A DNA stretch of 64,000 nucleotides from Candidatus Celerinatantimonas neptuna (GTDB lineage Bacteria; Pseudomonadota; Gammaproteobacteria; Enterobacterales; Celerinatantimonadaceae). This document shows positions 8,827-18,537 of this stretch, piece after piece. The stretch spans positions 3,101,501 to 3,165,500 of the forward strand of contig OU461276.1 in NCBI GenBank assembly GCA_911810475.1, written 5' to 3'. Each line of letters starts with the position of its first letter. Positions within the stretch are counted from its first letter, which is position 1. The translations under genes were made by a program, and so were the position numbers. A model generated the notes under the pieces. The model made no database searches. It was not told the origin of the DNA and worked only from the letters and a program-made list of their open reading frames with translations.

Positions 8827-9483
8827 ATGCAGGTATGTTTTAAAGATAATTTTGTCTCCGTTTCAAATATGCTCCTGGCAACAGAGAATGCCAGTGATCG
8901 CACTGAAATAGAGAAATTTATTGCTAATCGTTATCAAGCTGCATTTTCAGCTTCTATTCCACATTTCTTTCCTTATTTGGTGGCTAAAAGAAATTCATTT
9001 GGTGAGATTGATTTTGCCTGTGGTTTTCAAGATGCCACAAAACCGCTGTATTTAGAGCATTATCTTAGTGAGCCTGCTGAGACGCTTCTGGGCCGATTGT
9101 TTAATCGTCAATGTAATCGCGACGAGATTGTTGAAATTGGTCAGTTGGCCACGTTTTCAATTAGGCTGGCTCCCGAACTGTTTTTAGCCATTGCCCAGTT
9201 GTTACTTTCTATGGGGTTTCGGTGGGCCATGGCAACGGTTACAGGACCGTTACTTGCTCTATGTAAACGTTGCGGTATGAAACCTGTCCATATTGCCTGT
9301 GCTTATTCTCAGCAAGTCGGTACTGAACAGTCATTATGGGGGAACTATTATCAGTACCATCCTCAGGTTGTTTGTGCTGAATTAATTCAGGTGGCTAGTC
9401 AACTGAGCCATTATGTAAATCATCCTACCCGGCAGATTTCTTCTTCTGAGCGTTTTAAGGAGAAAGCTAATGGATTTGATTAA
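8827..9483 (+). CDS. Thermostable hemolysin-family protein
   Basis: A 218-residue protein matching the family named thermostable hemolysin (delta-VPH type) of vibrios. Seen directly: no signal peptide; the family block EIVEIGQLATFS near residues 100-111 and CGMKPVHIA near 156-164. The family has a GNAT/autoinducer-synthase-like look (EIG strand, then a region before a reactive helix), so an acyltransferase role is possible; a direct membrane-lysing role is doubtful without a secretion signal. GAGG lies eight bases before the ATG. It opens a five-gene unit, overlapping the next gene by 14 bp. Family identity is from recalled similarity; function is open. Confidence 0.75.
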   Translation: MQVCFKDNFVSVSNMLLATENASDRTEIEKFIANRYQAAFSASIPHFFPYLVAKRNSFGEIDFACGFQDATKPLYLEHYLSEPAETLLGRLFNRQCNRDEIVEIGQLATFSIRLAPELFLAIAQLLLSMGFRWAMATVTGPLLALCKRCGMKPVHIACAYSQQVGTEQSLWGNYYQYHPQVVCAELIQVASQLSHYVNHPTRQISSSERFKEKANGFD

Positions 9484-11014
9484 CCAATGGTTAACCCGGG
9501 GCGCAGTTGAATATCCAACTCGACTGGCACTGCAAGGGCATTGGGTCCATTCCGATGAGATAGCTTCTCTTTGTTATCGGGATCTTGCTCATAAAGTAGA
9601 AAGTTGTGTACAACAGTTGCAAGAGAGTGGTGTCAAAAGAGTTTTATTTCGCGCAGACAATAGCCTGAATTGGGCTTTAGCCGACTTGAGTGCAATGAAA
9701 GCAGGCCTTGTTTTCATTCCTGTCCCGACTTTTTTTAACGAATCGCAAGTGGCCCATCTCATTGATGCGAGCAGTGCCGATGCATTCTGGGGCGATTGGC
9801 CTGAGTGGGATGAGCTTCAATCATACGGGTTAGTGGCCGGGTTACCTTTATGGGTTGATGAAGTGGATTGTCCGAATCCTTTAATCGATGATACTCAGAA
9901 AATCACCTTTACTTCGGGCTCGACAGGTCAGCCTAAAGGAGTGTGTCTGAGTCGTCAGGTGTTAGGCAACATGGCTCAGTTTTTAGCTAAAGGTCTGTAT
10001 GAGAGTCGCGTGATTTTAGGGCATCACCTAAGTGTTCTTCCATTAACAACGCTTCTTGAAAATATCTGTGCATTGTATGTTCCGTTGGCGCTTGGGGCCT
10101 GCAGTATTATTTGCCGCAGTGAATTTGTCGGGCTTAGCGGCTCCAGTCGATTTGATGCGAATCGATTTGCGATGGCTTTGCGAAAATTCTCGCCACATTC
10201 ATTAGTCGTGACACCTGCATTGCTTAGTGTATTAGTACATTTTGCCAGGCAGATGCCTGATGTTTGTCAGAGTTTACGGTTCGTTGCTCTGGGAGGGGCT
10301 AAAGTGGCACCGGACTTACTTCACCAGGTCAGTCAGATGGGTATTCCGGTTTATCAGGGATATGGATTATCTGAATGTGCTTCGGTTGTAAGCCTGAATT
10401 TACCCCGGTCAAATCGGGTTGGCAGTGTGGGTAAGCCACTGGCTAATCGTCAATTGAAGATTGATGCACAAGGACATCTTCATGTGAAAGGGTCTTTGAT
10501 GCTTGGATATTTAGGCCAGGCAGGTATGAGTGACCAATGGCTGGATACAGGCGATTTAGCACGCATCGATGAGGACGGATTTCTTTATATTCAGGGACGA
10601 TCATCTCATTTGATTATTACCAGTTTCGGAAGAAATATTTCTCCCGAATGGGTGGAAAGTGAAGCTCAAAAATGGCCCATCCTCTCGGATATGGTGGTCT
10701 TTGGAGATGGACAAAAGAGTGTTTGTGCATTGGTCATATTAAGAGGTGTATCAGAAGAGACATCCTCCATCACGCGATCGCTTGAAAAAGCCATTGCCGA
10801 ATTGAATCAGACATTGCCGGATTATGCTCGTATCGGATGTCTGTTCTGGAGCATGTCCGGGTCGTCATTGCTTCACGATTTACGTACGGGAAATGGCCGC
10901 TGGCGTCGCCAGCAGGTCGCGCAATATCTAAATGATCAGGTTTTACAGTTGAATGCTGATCTGGTCCATCCCGTTATTTTTTCACTTGAGCATGCAACAG
11001 ATCTGCAAGCTTGA
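9470..11014 (+). CDS. ANL-superfamily AMP-binding (acyl/aryl adenylating) enzyme
   Basis: A 514-residue AMP-forming synthetase that should activate a carboxylic acid as acyl-AMP and perhaps acyl-thioester. Seen directly: A3 motif TFTSGSTGQPKG at 146-157, A5-like GYGLSEC, and the A7/A8 block DTGDLARIDEDGFLYIQGR. In the C-terminal A10 motif the usual TxxGK is TGNGR (473-477), so the catalytic lysine is replaced by arginine. Loss of that lysine normally weakens the adenylation half-reaction more than thioester formation. The gene overlaps the hemolysin-family gene by 14 bp and is 29 bp before the HDO-like gene. The substrate is unknown; the small N-terminal domain suggests a fatty or aryl acid. 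Confidence 0.85.
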   Translation: MDLINQWLTRGAVEYPTRLALQGHWVHSDEIASLCYRDLAHKVESCVQQLQESGVKRVLFRADNSLNWALADLSAMKAGLVFIPVPTFFNESQVAHLIDASSADAFWGDWPEWDELQSYGLVAGLPLWVDEVDCPNPLIDDTQKITFTSGSTGQPKGVCLSRQVLGNMAQFLAKGLYESRVILGHHLSVLPLTTLLENICALYVPLALGACSIICRSEFVGLSGSSRFDANRFAMALRKFSPHSLVVTPALLSVLVHFARQMPDVCQSLRFVALGGAKVAPDLLHQVSQMGIPVYQGYGLSECASVVSLNLPRSNRVGSVGKPLANRQLKIDAQGHLHVKGSLMLGYLGQAGMSDQWLDTGDLARIDEDGFLYIQGRSSHLIITSFGRNISPEWVESEAQKWPILSDMVVFGDGQKSVCALVILRGVSEETSSITRSLEKAIAELNQTLPDYARIGCLFWSMSGSSLLHDLRTGNGRWRRQQVAQYLNDQVLQLNADLVHPVIFSLEHATDLQA

Positions 11015-11043
11015 TGATATGAAGTTCATAGGAGTTATCATTA

Positions 11044-11727
11044 ATGAGTCATTTGTTCTTTAGCCAGTTACAAGATGCCACCAAAACTGCACGCGAGCAG
11101 ATGTTGTCTGCTTCAATTATTTCTGCCTGTCGCTCAGGTGATATCAATATTGCGATGTATCAATCATTTTTAACTCAGGCTTATCATCATGTGAAGCATA
11201 CAGTGCCATTATTAATGGCATGTGGTTCTCGATTGCCAGGTCACTATGAATGGCTACAGGATGCGTTATCTGAATATATCGAGGAAGAGAAAGGACATCA
11301 TCTATGGATATTAGATGATATTCGCGCCTGTGATGGTGATATTGATGCGGTTAAAGAAAACCGTGGGCAAGGGCGTGTTCATCCGGCCATCGAACTGATG
11401 GTCTCCTATCTTTATTATCAAATTGATCGTCTAAATCCTCTGGCATTGTTTGGCATGGTCTGGGTACTCGAAGGAACAAGTGTCAGTATCGGTGGCACAA
11501 TGGCTGAGTTGATACAAAAGCATCTTTCATTGCCTGATCAGGCAATGACCTACCTACGTTCACATAGCACGTTGGACCAGGAGCATATTCGGCTATTTGC
11601 CGGCCTGATGGATCAAATTACCGACTCGAATGACCAGCATGTAATTATTGACAGCGCCAATATGATCTTCTCGCTTTATGGACAGATGCTCAATGGGTTA
11701 AACCCCACAGAGAATGAGGTTGGGTAA
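11044..11727 (+). CDS. Heme-oxygenase-like (HDO/TenA-fold) putative di-iron enzyme
   Basis: A 227-residue all-helical protein of the TenA/PqqC/HDO superfamily, which contains non-heme di-iron oxidases such as UndA and BesC. Seen directly: candidate metal ligands H48/H49/H52 (AYHHVKHT), E82 with H85/H86 (EEEKGHH), E143 (VLEGTS) and H174-D178-H181 (HSTLDQEH). The E-x2-H and late His/Asp pairs argue for a metal site rather than a TenA thiaminase, which lacks them. AGGAG lies eight bases before ATG. Its position between an acyl-activating enzyme and an SDR suggests oxidation of an acyl-type intermediate; the product is unknown. Confidence 0.75.
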   Translation: MSHLFFSQLQDATKTAREQMLSASIISACRSGDINIAMYQSFLTQAYHHVKHTVPLLMACGSRLPGHYEWLQDALSEYIEEEKGHHLWILDDIRACDGDIDAVKENRGQGRVHPAIELMVSYLYYQIDRLNPLALFGMVWVLEGTSVSIGGTMAELIQKHLSLPDQAMTYLRSHSTLDQEHIRLFAGLMDQITDSNDQHVIIDSANMIFSLYGQMLNGLNPTENEVG

Positions 11728-12534
11728 ATGGATGTTGTAAATAAGACGGTGTTACTGACCGGGGCAACAGGAGGCATCGGTCAGGAAATGGCATCACAAT
11801 TGGCTAGTAAGGGTGCTACTTTGATTCTGGTCGGACGGGATATTTTGTCGTTACAGTCACTGGCTGATCGATTATATGGTGATGGGCACCAGTGCTGGTC
11901 GGCTGATTTTCTTAATGATGAAAAATTCCGGCTCTTTTTGGAAAAAGCAAACCAATACGCAGCGCAACACGGCATCGATATCGTGATTAATAATGCCGGC
12001 TGCCAGAGTCTGAATATGTTAAAAGATCAGTCTGAATTAGACATTGAGCGACAGGTCCGGCTTAATATCTCTGTTCCTGTCCGGTTTTGCCAGGAGATAC
12101 TGCACTGGGCTGTTCAACCGGCCATGATTGTTAATATTGGTTCTGTTTTGGGGGCGATTGGCATGTCTGGGTATAGTGTTTACTGTGCCACTAAAGCAGC
12201 ATTGTATCGTTTTAGCGAATCCCTTCAACGAGAGCTCAATGATCAGGCACTGCAAGTCCTTTATGTCGGGCCAAGAGCGACAAATACACCGCTCAATGAT
12301 CATCGTGCCAGAGTATTGCAGCAGCGACTGAGACAAAAAGTTGATGAGCCATCGTGGGTTGCATCTCAGGTAATTCGTAGTATTACACGGGAAACTCCGG
12401 TGAAATGGTTAGGCTGGCCTGAGCGACTATTGGTATTACTTAATCAGTTATGTCCGCAGATGGTCGGGCGTGCATTGGCGAAACAACTTCCTTTAGTTCG
12501 TCATTATTTAATGGATCAGGAGAGTGAGGTATGA
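11728..12534 (+). CDS. SDR-family oxidoreductase in HDO cluster
   Basis: A 268-residue classical short-chain dehydrogenase. Seen directly: TGATGGIG at 11-18, NNAG at 88-91, catalytic Ser139, Tyr152 and Lys156 (YCATK). The C-terminal 70 residues extend beyond the core and are rich in Leu/Arg, as in SDRs acting on long or lipid-like substrates, though this is only suggestive. The start codon follows the stop of the HDO-like gene without a gap (TAAATG), with GAGG before it, so the two are surely cotranscribed. Confidence 0.88.
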   Translation: MDVVNKTVLLTGATGGIGQEMASQLASKGATLILVGRDILSLQSLADRLYGDGHQCWSADFLNDEKFRLFLEKANQYAAQHGIDIVINNAGCQSLNMLKDQSELDIERQVRLNISVPVRFCQEILHWAVQPAMIVNIGSVLGAIGMSGYSVYCATKAALYRFSESLQRELNDQALQVLYVGPRATNTPLNDHRARVLQQRLRQKVDEPSWVASQVIRSITRETPVKWLGWPERLLVLLNQLCPQMVGRALAKQLPLVRHYLMDQESEV

Positions 12535-13205
12535 CAATTTCTACTATGACATTTAAGCGCCTGTTGATGATCACAGGGCTTATTGTGTGTTCAGCCAAAG
12601 CGGTTGCTGCTGACTCTCCATTAATAACAATCCAACATCAGTGGGCACATTGTAATTATCAGGTTAAAGGCTCTCATAATAAAGAGCAGTGTCTGGAGCA
12701 ATTAACCCGAATGGCATCGCTGGCTCTGGCTAAGCAGCCTCAACGTGATGACCTGAGAATCTGGCTGGCTATATCCAAGAGTACTTTAGCCGGACAAAAA
12801 GGGGGTTTTGGAGCACTTAGCCTGGTTAAACAAGCTAGAAAAGAGTTAGAGCAAGTGATCAAACATGATGGTCAGGAGCTTGGCGGGTCGGCCTATACAA
12901 CAATTGGTTCTCTCTATTATCAGGTCCCCGGTTGGCCGATTGGATTTGGCAGCGATAAGAAAGCGAAAAAATATCTGAAAAAAGCACTGGCGATTAATCC
13001 AAAAGGGATTGATAGTAATTACTTTTATGCTGATTTTTTACGAGACCAGGGAGAGAAGAAACAGGCAATACAGTACTTTCTTAAAGCCTACAAAGCGCCT
13101 AAACGCCCAAATCGTCCTTTGGCAGATAAGGGGCGTCGTCAGGAAATTAAAGCTAAATTAGCGAAACTGGAATGTACCGTTACAAACCATTGTTTTTCTG
13201 AATAA
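12531..13205 (+). CDS. Secreted TPR protein, TatT-like
   Basis: A 224-residue protein with a cleavable-looking signal peptide (LLMITGLIVCSAKAVAA, about residues 11-27) and helical repeats. The block QVPGWPIGFGSDKKAKKYLKKAL followed by NYFYADFL resembles the TRAP-transporter-associated TatT family of TPR proteins that sit in the periplasm and bind lipophilic ligands. Three cysteines in pairs may form disulfides. It overlaps the SDR stop by four bases (ATGA) and closes the five-gene unit before a strong terminator. A periplasmic carrier or chaperone for the cluster product is an inference. Confidence 0.65.
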   Translation: MTISTMTFKRLLMITGLIVCSAKAVAADSPLITIQHQWAHCNYQVKGSHNKEQCLEQLTRMASLALAKQPQRDDLRIWLAISKSTLAGQKGGFGALSLVKQARKELEQVIKHDGQELGGSAYTTIGSLYYQVPGWPIGFGSDKKAKKYLKKALAINPKGIDSNYFYADFLRDQGEKKQAIQYFLKAYKAPKRPNRPLADKGRRQEIKAKLAKLECTVTNHCFSE

Positions 13206-13257
13206 GGGGACTTTTCGACTCTCAGTCGTTGAACGGTGATTTTTCTTCAGTTTTTAG

Positions 13258-13288
13258 ATCCCCCTTGCAATTTGCAAGGGGGATTTTT
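13258..13288 (+). terminator. Rho-independent terminator of HDO cluster
   Basis: A 13-bp perfect stem (ATCCCCCTTGCAA / TTGCAAGGGGGAT) runs directly into TTTTT. It ends the five-gene unit about 55 bp after the last stop codon. Confidence 0.9.
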
Positions 13289-13335
13289 AATGAAAACGGT
13301 ATGTGTCAGTGAGTCTGACGACCTAAAACCGCATA

Positions 13336-14676
13336 TTAAATTTGTTGGAATGGATAAATAGAACCTAATTTTAGGATTTGAGTGAGTTCATCCAGGGCCG
13401 TATGAGACTCAGTAATTAATGATGGATCCTGTAAATCTTCAAAATTCAAACGATCTCGGTAATTTCTGTCGACCCATTGATTAAGTGTGGTAAATAAATC
13501 ATCGTTCATTAACGTATTTGGATTGACCGCTTCAAGCTCGTGTTCATTGAGTGCAACGCGTAATCTTAAGCAAGCTGGCCCGCCACCATTTTGCATACTT
13601 TGTTTGACATCGAAGTATTTGATCTGTTTAATCGGCGTATTGCGAGTGAGTAAATCGTCAAAATATGCTTTAACTGTGGGGGTTTGTTGGCAATTGGTCG
13701 GTGCGATAATGGCCATATCCCCATTGGCTAATGTGACAATTTGGGTGTTAAACAAGTAGCTTTTGACAGCATCTTGTAAACTGACTTCCTGATTACTGAC
13801 TTCAATGAAAACGAGTTCAGTATCAGGCAGGCGATGCATGATATCGGCTTTTACCTGTTGAGCATCAATAAATGCCTGTTGGTGGTAGAACAACACATTT
13901 TGGTTGCCAACAGAAATAACATCGTTATGGAATACGCCCTGATCGATGACATTAGGGTTTTGTTGGACAAATAAAGCAGTATCATCGGTGAGCCCGTGTA
14001 ATCGGGCAATGGCCTGAGACGCTTCAAGGGTTTGCCTTGCGGGAAATTTTTGAGGGCAACGGATTGTTTTATCATAGCTGCTGCGGCCGAAAACAAAAAT
14101 TTCAAGACCGGCATGGCCATATTGTTGGCATAAGCGGGTGTGATTAGCGGCTCCTTCATCTCCAAAATCAGGATGGGATGGCAAATGCTGATGATGGCAG
14201 AAGTATTTTGAGTTATTAAACACAGCCTGAAGAATATTTCCGGTAACTTCGGGCTCAATTGAACGATGGAATTTATCGACGAGATTTGCCGGGGTAAAGT
14301 GGACACGGCCATCTTGTGTATCCGCACTAGGTGAGACGGTTGCCGCGTTGGCTGTCCACATACTTGATGCAGAATAGCAAGCAAGAAGAGCCTGCGGAGA
14401 TTGCCGGGCTGCTTGCTTCAGTATATTGGCATCATTGCCGGTAAAGCCCAGACGTCGGAGAATGGATAAATCAGGGCGTTGCTGAGGTGCTAAAACGCCT
14501 TGAACAAGACCGAGTTCAGTGAGCGATTTCATCTTAGCTAGCCCTTGTTTGGCGGCTTCTCGGGGGTTTGATACATTTTGGGCATTAGTTAAAGAAGCAA
14601 CATTGCCAAAGGATAGGCCGGCGTAGTTATGGGTTGGTCCGACCAGTCCATCAAAGTTTACTTCATAGTGTTTCAT
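13336..14676 (-). CDS. astB: N-succinylarginine dihydrolase AstB
   Basis: A 446-residue enzyme of the arginine succinyltransferase pathway that converts N2-succinylarginine to N2-succinylornithine, ammonia and CO2. Seen directly: N-terminal [16 protein letters not shown], catalytic Glu174 (FGDEGAANH), His250 (GVFHNDV) and Cys369 ([10 protein letters not shown]), matching the guanidino-modifying fold; length equals E. coli AstB (447). No astA, C, D or E is adjacent, so the pathway genes are split, as in several vibrios. It is convergent to the HDO cluster and divergent from topA. Confidence 0.96.
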   Translation of the reverse strand: MKHYEVNFDGLVGPTHNYAGLSFGNVASLTNAQNVSNPREAAKQGLAKMKSLTELGLVQGVLAPQQRPDLSILRRLGFTGNDANILKQAARQSPQALLACYSASSMWTANAATVSPSADTQDGRVHFTPANLVDKFHRSIEPEVTGNILQAVFNNSKYFCHHQHLPSHPDFGDEGAANHTRLCQQYGHAGLEIFVFGRSSYDKTIRCPQKFPARQTLEASQAIARLHGLTDDTALFVQQNPNVIDQGVFHNDVISVGNQNVLFYHQQAFIDAQQVKADIMHRLPDTELVFIEVSNQEVSLQDAVKSYLFNTQIVTLANGDMAIIAPTNCQQTPTVKAYFDDLLTRNTPIKQIKYFDVKQSMQNGGGPACLRLRVALNEHELEAVNPNTLMNDDLFTTLNQWVDRNYRDRLNFEDLQDPSLITESHTALDELTQILKLGSIYPFQQI

Positions 14677-14953
14677 GGCTATCCTCTGTCTCTGCTTCTG
14701 ACTATAGTTGAGTGAATTATTGGTTGAATTTTGTCAAAATTATGGCAAAAAGAGCAGGTTTTATCTATTTTTTTGTGATGAGTCGATATATTGAACATAA
14801 GAAGTTGTGAGCAGCCGTTGCGTGGTGTAACTGCTCAGTAAGCTTGTAAATTTAAGTTGTGTTTGCGAGCATAAACCGCAAGATAAATAACAGTTTCCTT
14901 TATATTATAGATGTGCCTGTTTCATATAATGCAGGCTAACGGTATTTGAGAGC

Positions 14954-17581
14954 ATGAGTAAATCACTGGTTATTGTGGAATCGCCAGCCAAAGCGAAAAC
15001 AATCAATAAATATCTTGGCAATCAGTATATTGTAAAATCGAGTGTTGGGCATGTTCGGGATTTGCCGACCAGTGGTACTAGTGCCAAGAAGAAGGCTGAA
15101 CCATTATCGACAAAAGGCTTATCTGCAGATGAAAAAGCCAAGTTAAAGAAGCAACGGGAACATCAGACACTGGTTACCCGAATGGGAATCGATCCAGAGC
15201 ATGGATGGGCGGCGAATTATCAAATTGTCCCGGGAAAAGAGAAGGTTGTTAATGAATTAAAACAACTGGCATCTAAGGCTGATACCGTTTATCTGGCGAC
15301 CGATTTGGACCGCGAAGGCGAAGCCATTGCATGGCACTTACGTGAGATCATCGGCGGGGATGATAGCCGTTTTAAACGGGTTGTATTTAATGAAATTACC
15401 AAGACGGCTATTCAGCAGGCTTTTGCTCATCCGGGCGAACTGAATATTGATCGGGTTAATGCGCAACAGGCAAGACGTTTTCTTGATCGTGTCGTTGGCT
15501 ATATGGTTTCGCCATTGCTGTGGAAAAAAATTGCCAGGGGTCTTTCTGCCGGGCGGGTTCAGTCAGTTGCAGTGCGTCTGGTTGTTGAGCGCGAACGTGA
15601 AATTAAAGCATTTATTCCAGAAGAATACTGGAATATCTATGCCGATTTATTGACTGATCGGCAGATGCAAGTACGCATGCAGGTTGCTAAATATCAGGGC
15701 AAAACCTTTGCTGCACATAGTAAAGATGAAGCCAGTGCAGTCGTTGATGCGCTAAAAGCGACTGATTATCAGGTAATTAACCGGGAAGATAAACCGACTA
15801 AGACCCGGCCAAGAGCCCCTTTTATTACGTCAACATTGCAGCAGGCGGCCAGTGTTCGGTTAAGTTATGGCGTAAAACGGACCATGATGCTAGCTCAACG
15901 ACTCTATGAAGCCGGCTATATTACCTATATGCGTACCGATTCGACGAATTTGAGTCAGGATGCATTAAATGCGGTTCGTGGTTTTATTGATGGTCAGTTT
16001 GGAGAGCGTTATCTACCATCCAAACCGAATTTTTATTCCAGTAAAGAAGGTGCTCAGGAAGCGCATGAAGCGATTCGTCCAAGTGATGTCAATGTCATGG
16101 CTGGCGATTTGAAAGATGTAGATGCCAGTGCCCGAAAATTATATGAACTCATCTGGCGACAGTTTGTTGCCTGTCAGATGACACCGGCTGAATATGATGC
16201 GACGACTTTAACTGCTAAAGCTGGTGATTATGAGTTAAAAGCTAAAGGCCGCATTCTAAAATTTGATGGCTGGACGAAAGTTCTACCATCTGCTTCATCT
16301 AAAAAAGATGATGATAAACAGCTCCCCGCGGTACAAAAAGGCGAGCAGCTTGCTCTTGAACGGGTTGATCCACAGCAGCATTTTACTAAGCCCCCGGCTC
16401 GTTATAATGAAGCCTCTTTGGTTAAAGAGCTGGAAAAAAGAGGGATTGGTCGTCCGTCAACATATGCTTCGATTATTTCGACCATTCAGGATCGCGGTTA
16501 TGTTCATGTTGAAAACCGGCGTTTTTATGCTGAAAAAATGGGTGAAATTGTTACCGATCGATTATGTGAAAATTTCACGAATCTGCTGAGTTATGATTTT
16601 ACCGCCAATATGGAAACGGAACTGGATTCAGTGGCTGATGGAGAACGTGATTGGAAACAGACTCTGGATCACTTCTTTACGAATTTTAGTGCAAAACTGC
16701 ATGCCGCAGAAAATGACGAACATGGTATGCGTACCAATGTTCCGGTTTTAACGGATATCGATTGTCCTGAATGTGGCCGTAAAATGGGGATCCGTACAGC
16801 TAGTACAGGGGTTTTCCTCGGTTGTAGTGGCTATGCACTGCCACCGAAAGAGCGTTGTAAATGCACCATCAATTTGATTCCCGGTGAAGAAGCGGTTGCT
16901 GCTGACGGTGATGATGAAGAGCTGGAAACTGCGGCGTTGCGGGCTAAAGCGCGTTGTCCTAAATGTGGCACTGCGATGGATAGTTACCTCATCGATGAAC
17001 ATCGTAAGCTGCATGTGTGTGGTAATAACCCGGATTGCAATGGTTATGTGATAGAACAGGGCCATTTTAAAATAAAAGGGTATGACGGGCCTGTTGTTGA
17101 ATGTGATAAATGTGGCCATGATATGCAACTCAAAACTGGACGTTTTGGGAAGTACATGGCATGTACAAACCCTGATTGTAAGAATACCCGTAAGATTTTG
17201 AAAAATGGTGAGGTTGCTCCACCCCGGGAAGATCCGGTTCATCTACCAGAGCTTTCCTGTGCAAATAGCGATGCTTATTTTGTGCTGCGCGATGGTGCTT
17301 CCGGAATCTTTTTAGCAGCGAATACATTCCCTAAATCGCGCGAGACCAGGGCACCGCAAGTGGCTGAGTTGCAACGCTTTGCGGATCGCTTGTCGCCTAA
17401 GTTCAAATATTTGACACGAGCACCTGCGACAGACCCTGATGGAAACCTGGCGGTTGTGCGCTATAGCCGGAAAAATAAAGAACAGTATGTGATGACAGAG
17501 ATTAATAAAAAAGCAACTGGCTGGAGTGCTCATTACAACGACGGGCAATGGGTTGTCACGGATAAGCGTAAAAAGAAATAG
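14954..17581 (+). CDS. topA: DNA topoisomerase I
   Basis: An 875-residue type IA topoisomerase that relaxes negative supercoils. Seen directly: TOPRIM domain at the N-terminus with the metal-binding DLD at 117-119, active-site Tyr325 in [12 protein letters not shown], and at the C-terminus three four-cysteine zinc ribbons starting CPECG, CPKCG and CDKCG, then the Topo_C-like tail ending in a lysine run. Length is close to E. coli TopA (865). It is monocistronic; a weak hairpin follows. Confidence 0.98.
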   Translation: MSKSLVIVESPAKAKTINKYLGNQYIVKSSVGHVRDLPTSGTSAKKKAEPLSTKGLSADEKAKLKKQREHQTLVTRMGIDPEHGWAANYQIVPGKEKVVNELKQLASKADTVYLATDLDREGEAIAWHLREIIGGDDSRFKRVVFNEITKTAIQQAFAHPGELNIDRVNAQQARRFLDRVVGYMVSPLLWKKIARGLSAGRVQSVAVRLVVEREREIKAFIPEEYWNIYADLLTDRQMQVRMQVAKYQGKTFAAHSKDEASAVVDALKATDYQVINREDKPTKTRPRAPFITSTLQQAASVRLSYGVKRTMMLAQRLYEAGYITYMRTDSTNLSQDALNAVRGFIDGQFGERYLPSKPNFYSSKEGAQEAHEAIRPSDVNVMAGDLKDVDASARKLYELIWRQFVACQMTPAEYDATTLTAKAGDYELKAKGRILKFDGWTKVLPSASSKKDDDKQLPAVQKGEQLALERVDPQQHFTKPPARYNEASLVKELEKRGIGRPSTYASIISTIQDRGYVHVENRRFYAEKMGEIVTDRLCENFTNLLSYDFTANMETELDSVADGERDWKQTLDHFFTNFSAKLHAAENDEHGMRTNVPVLTDIDCPECGRKMGIRTASTGVFLGCSGYALPPKERCKCTINLIPGEEAVAADGDDEELETAALRAKARCPKCGTAMDSYLIDEHRKLHVCGNNPDCNGYVIEQGHFKIKGYDGPVVECDKCGHDMQLKTGRFGKYMACTNPDCKNTRKILKNGEVAPPREDPVHLPELSCANSDAYFVLRDGASGIFLAANTFPKSRETRAPQVAELQRFADRLSPKFKYLTRAPATDPDGNLAVVRYSRKNKEQYVMTEINKKATGWSAHYNDGQWVVTDKRKKK

Positions 17582-17618
17582 TGCGATCTCAGATTAAAGC
17601 GTAGTCATTTTATGATAT

Positions 17619-17638
17619 CTCCATTCTTATGAATGGGG
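17619..17638 (+). terminator. Weak hairpin after topA
   Basis: CTCCATTC / GAATGGGG with a TTAT loop (one G-T pair), followed by GCGCTTTT. A possible weak terminator between topA and the GNAT gene. Confidence 0.4.
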
Positions 17639-17663
17639 GCGCTTTTGTGGGGGGGAGAAAAAT

Positions 17664-18107
17664 ATGTTAGATATTAAAGTTGGTGAATTGACAGAACAAA
17701 TTCAGGCGGCTCAAAATATTCGTCAGGAAGTGTTTTGTAAGGAGCAATCAATCCCCTGCGAACTCGATCAGGATGGATTAGATAACCAATCGTTGCATTT
17801 TCTTGTCTATGATGACATAAAAGCAATTGGCACTGCACGGTTAACCATTCAGGGGCACCAGGCTATTCTGGCACGTGTTGCAATTTTAGAAAACTGGCGG
17901 GGAAGGGGGATTGCAAGCCGTGTGATTAGGGCTGCTTTAGAAAGTGCAAAGCAGAATAAACAGATTGGGAAAATTTTGGTGCATGCTCACTGTTATCTTC
18001 AATCCTATTATGAAAAATTTGGTTTTCAATATATTCGGGATTGTGAAATTGTGGGTGAGCATCCATTAGTTGAAATGCAATTAGTCGTCAAAAGACCCAT
18101 TAGTTAA
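17664..18107 (+). CDS. GNAT-family N-acetyltransferase
   Basis: A 147-residue acetyltransferase of the GNAT fold. Seen directly: IRQEVFCKEQSIP near residues 19-31, typical of the ElaA/YjcF-like subgroup, the acetyl-CoA motif RVAILENWRGRGIASRVI (about 70-87), and YYEKFGF near 112-118. A G-rich ribosome-binding stretch (GGGGGGAG) precedes the ATG. The substrate is unknown. It lies 82 bp after topA but its own promoter cannot be excluded. Confidence 0.85.
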   Translation: MLDIKVGELTEQIQAAQNIRQEVFCKEQSIPCELDQDGLDNQSLHFLVYDDIKAIGTARLTIQGHQAILARVAILENWRGRGIASRVIRAALESAKQNKQIGKILVHAHCYLQSYYEKFGFQYIRDCEIVGEHPLVEMQLVVKRPIS

Positions 18108-18537
18108 TGGTTTTATTCATACCGGTTCATTTTGAAATGAACTGAATCTATTCGGTTAAGTCTCATTCTTTAAAAGAAGATTAGTGGAGTCAAATCCAGA
18201 GTTGATTCTCACATTAAAATAGCCTGATACAACATTTAAATAAGCGAGAATAATTGAGAATGTTTATTCCCTGTTGAGGATGAATCTGTTGCCTTGAGAA
18301 GATTATCGATTTTGGATCAAATATAGTGGCGTGGATATTGCTTGGTATTTGTGTTAACTTATTTTTTCATGGTTTGGCTTCGTTTTTATTTTAAATAGGA
18401 ATAAGATTTAAGTCTCAAAATATTATAGAGATTAACGAGTTACTACGATAAAACTTGCGCCAAATACATTTTTCAGCCTTAATTATATATTATTTTATGA
18501 TTAACCATTCGTCGGCGCTCAGCATAAGGACATATCG
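18108..18537 (+). other. Intergenic region before tubulin-like gene
   Basis: A 430-bp gap without a supported gene. It holds a small dyad GTTCATTT / AAATGAAC at 18125-18142 just after the GNAT stop (possible terminator) and an A+T-rich stretch with AAGGA before the next start codon. Confidence 0.45.
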
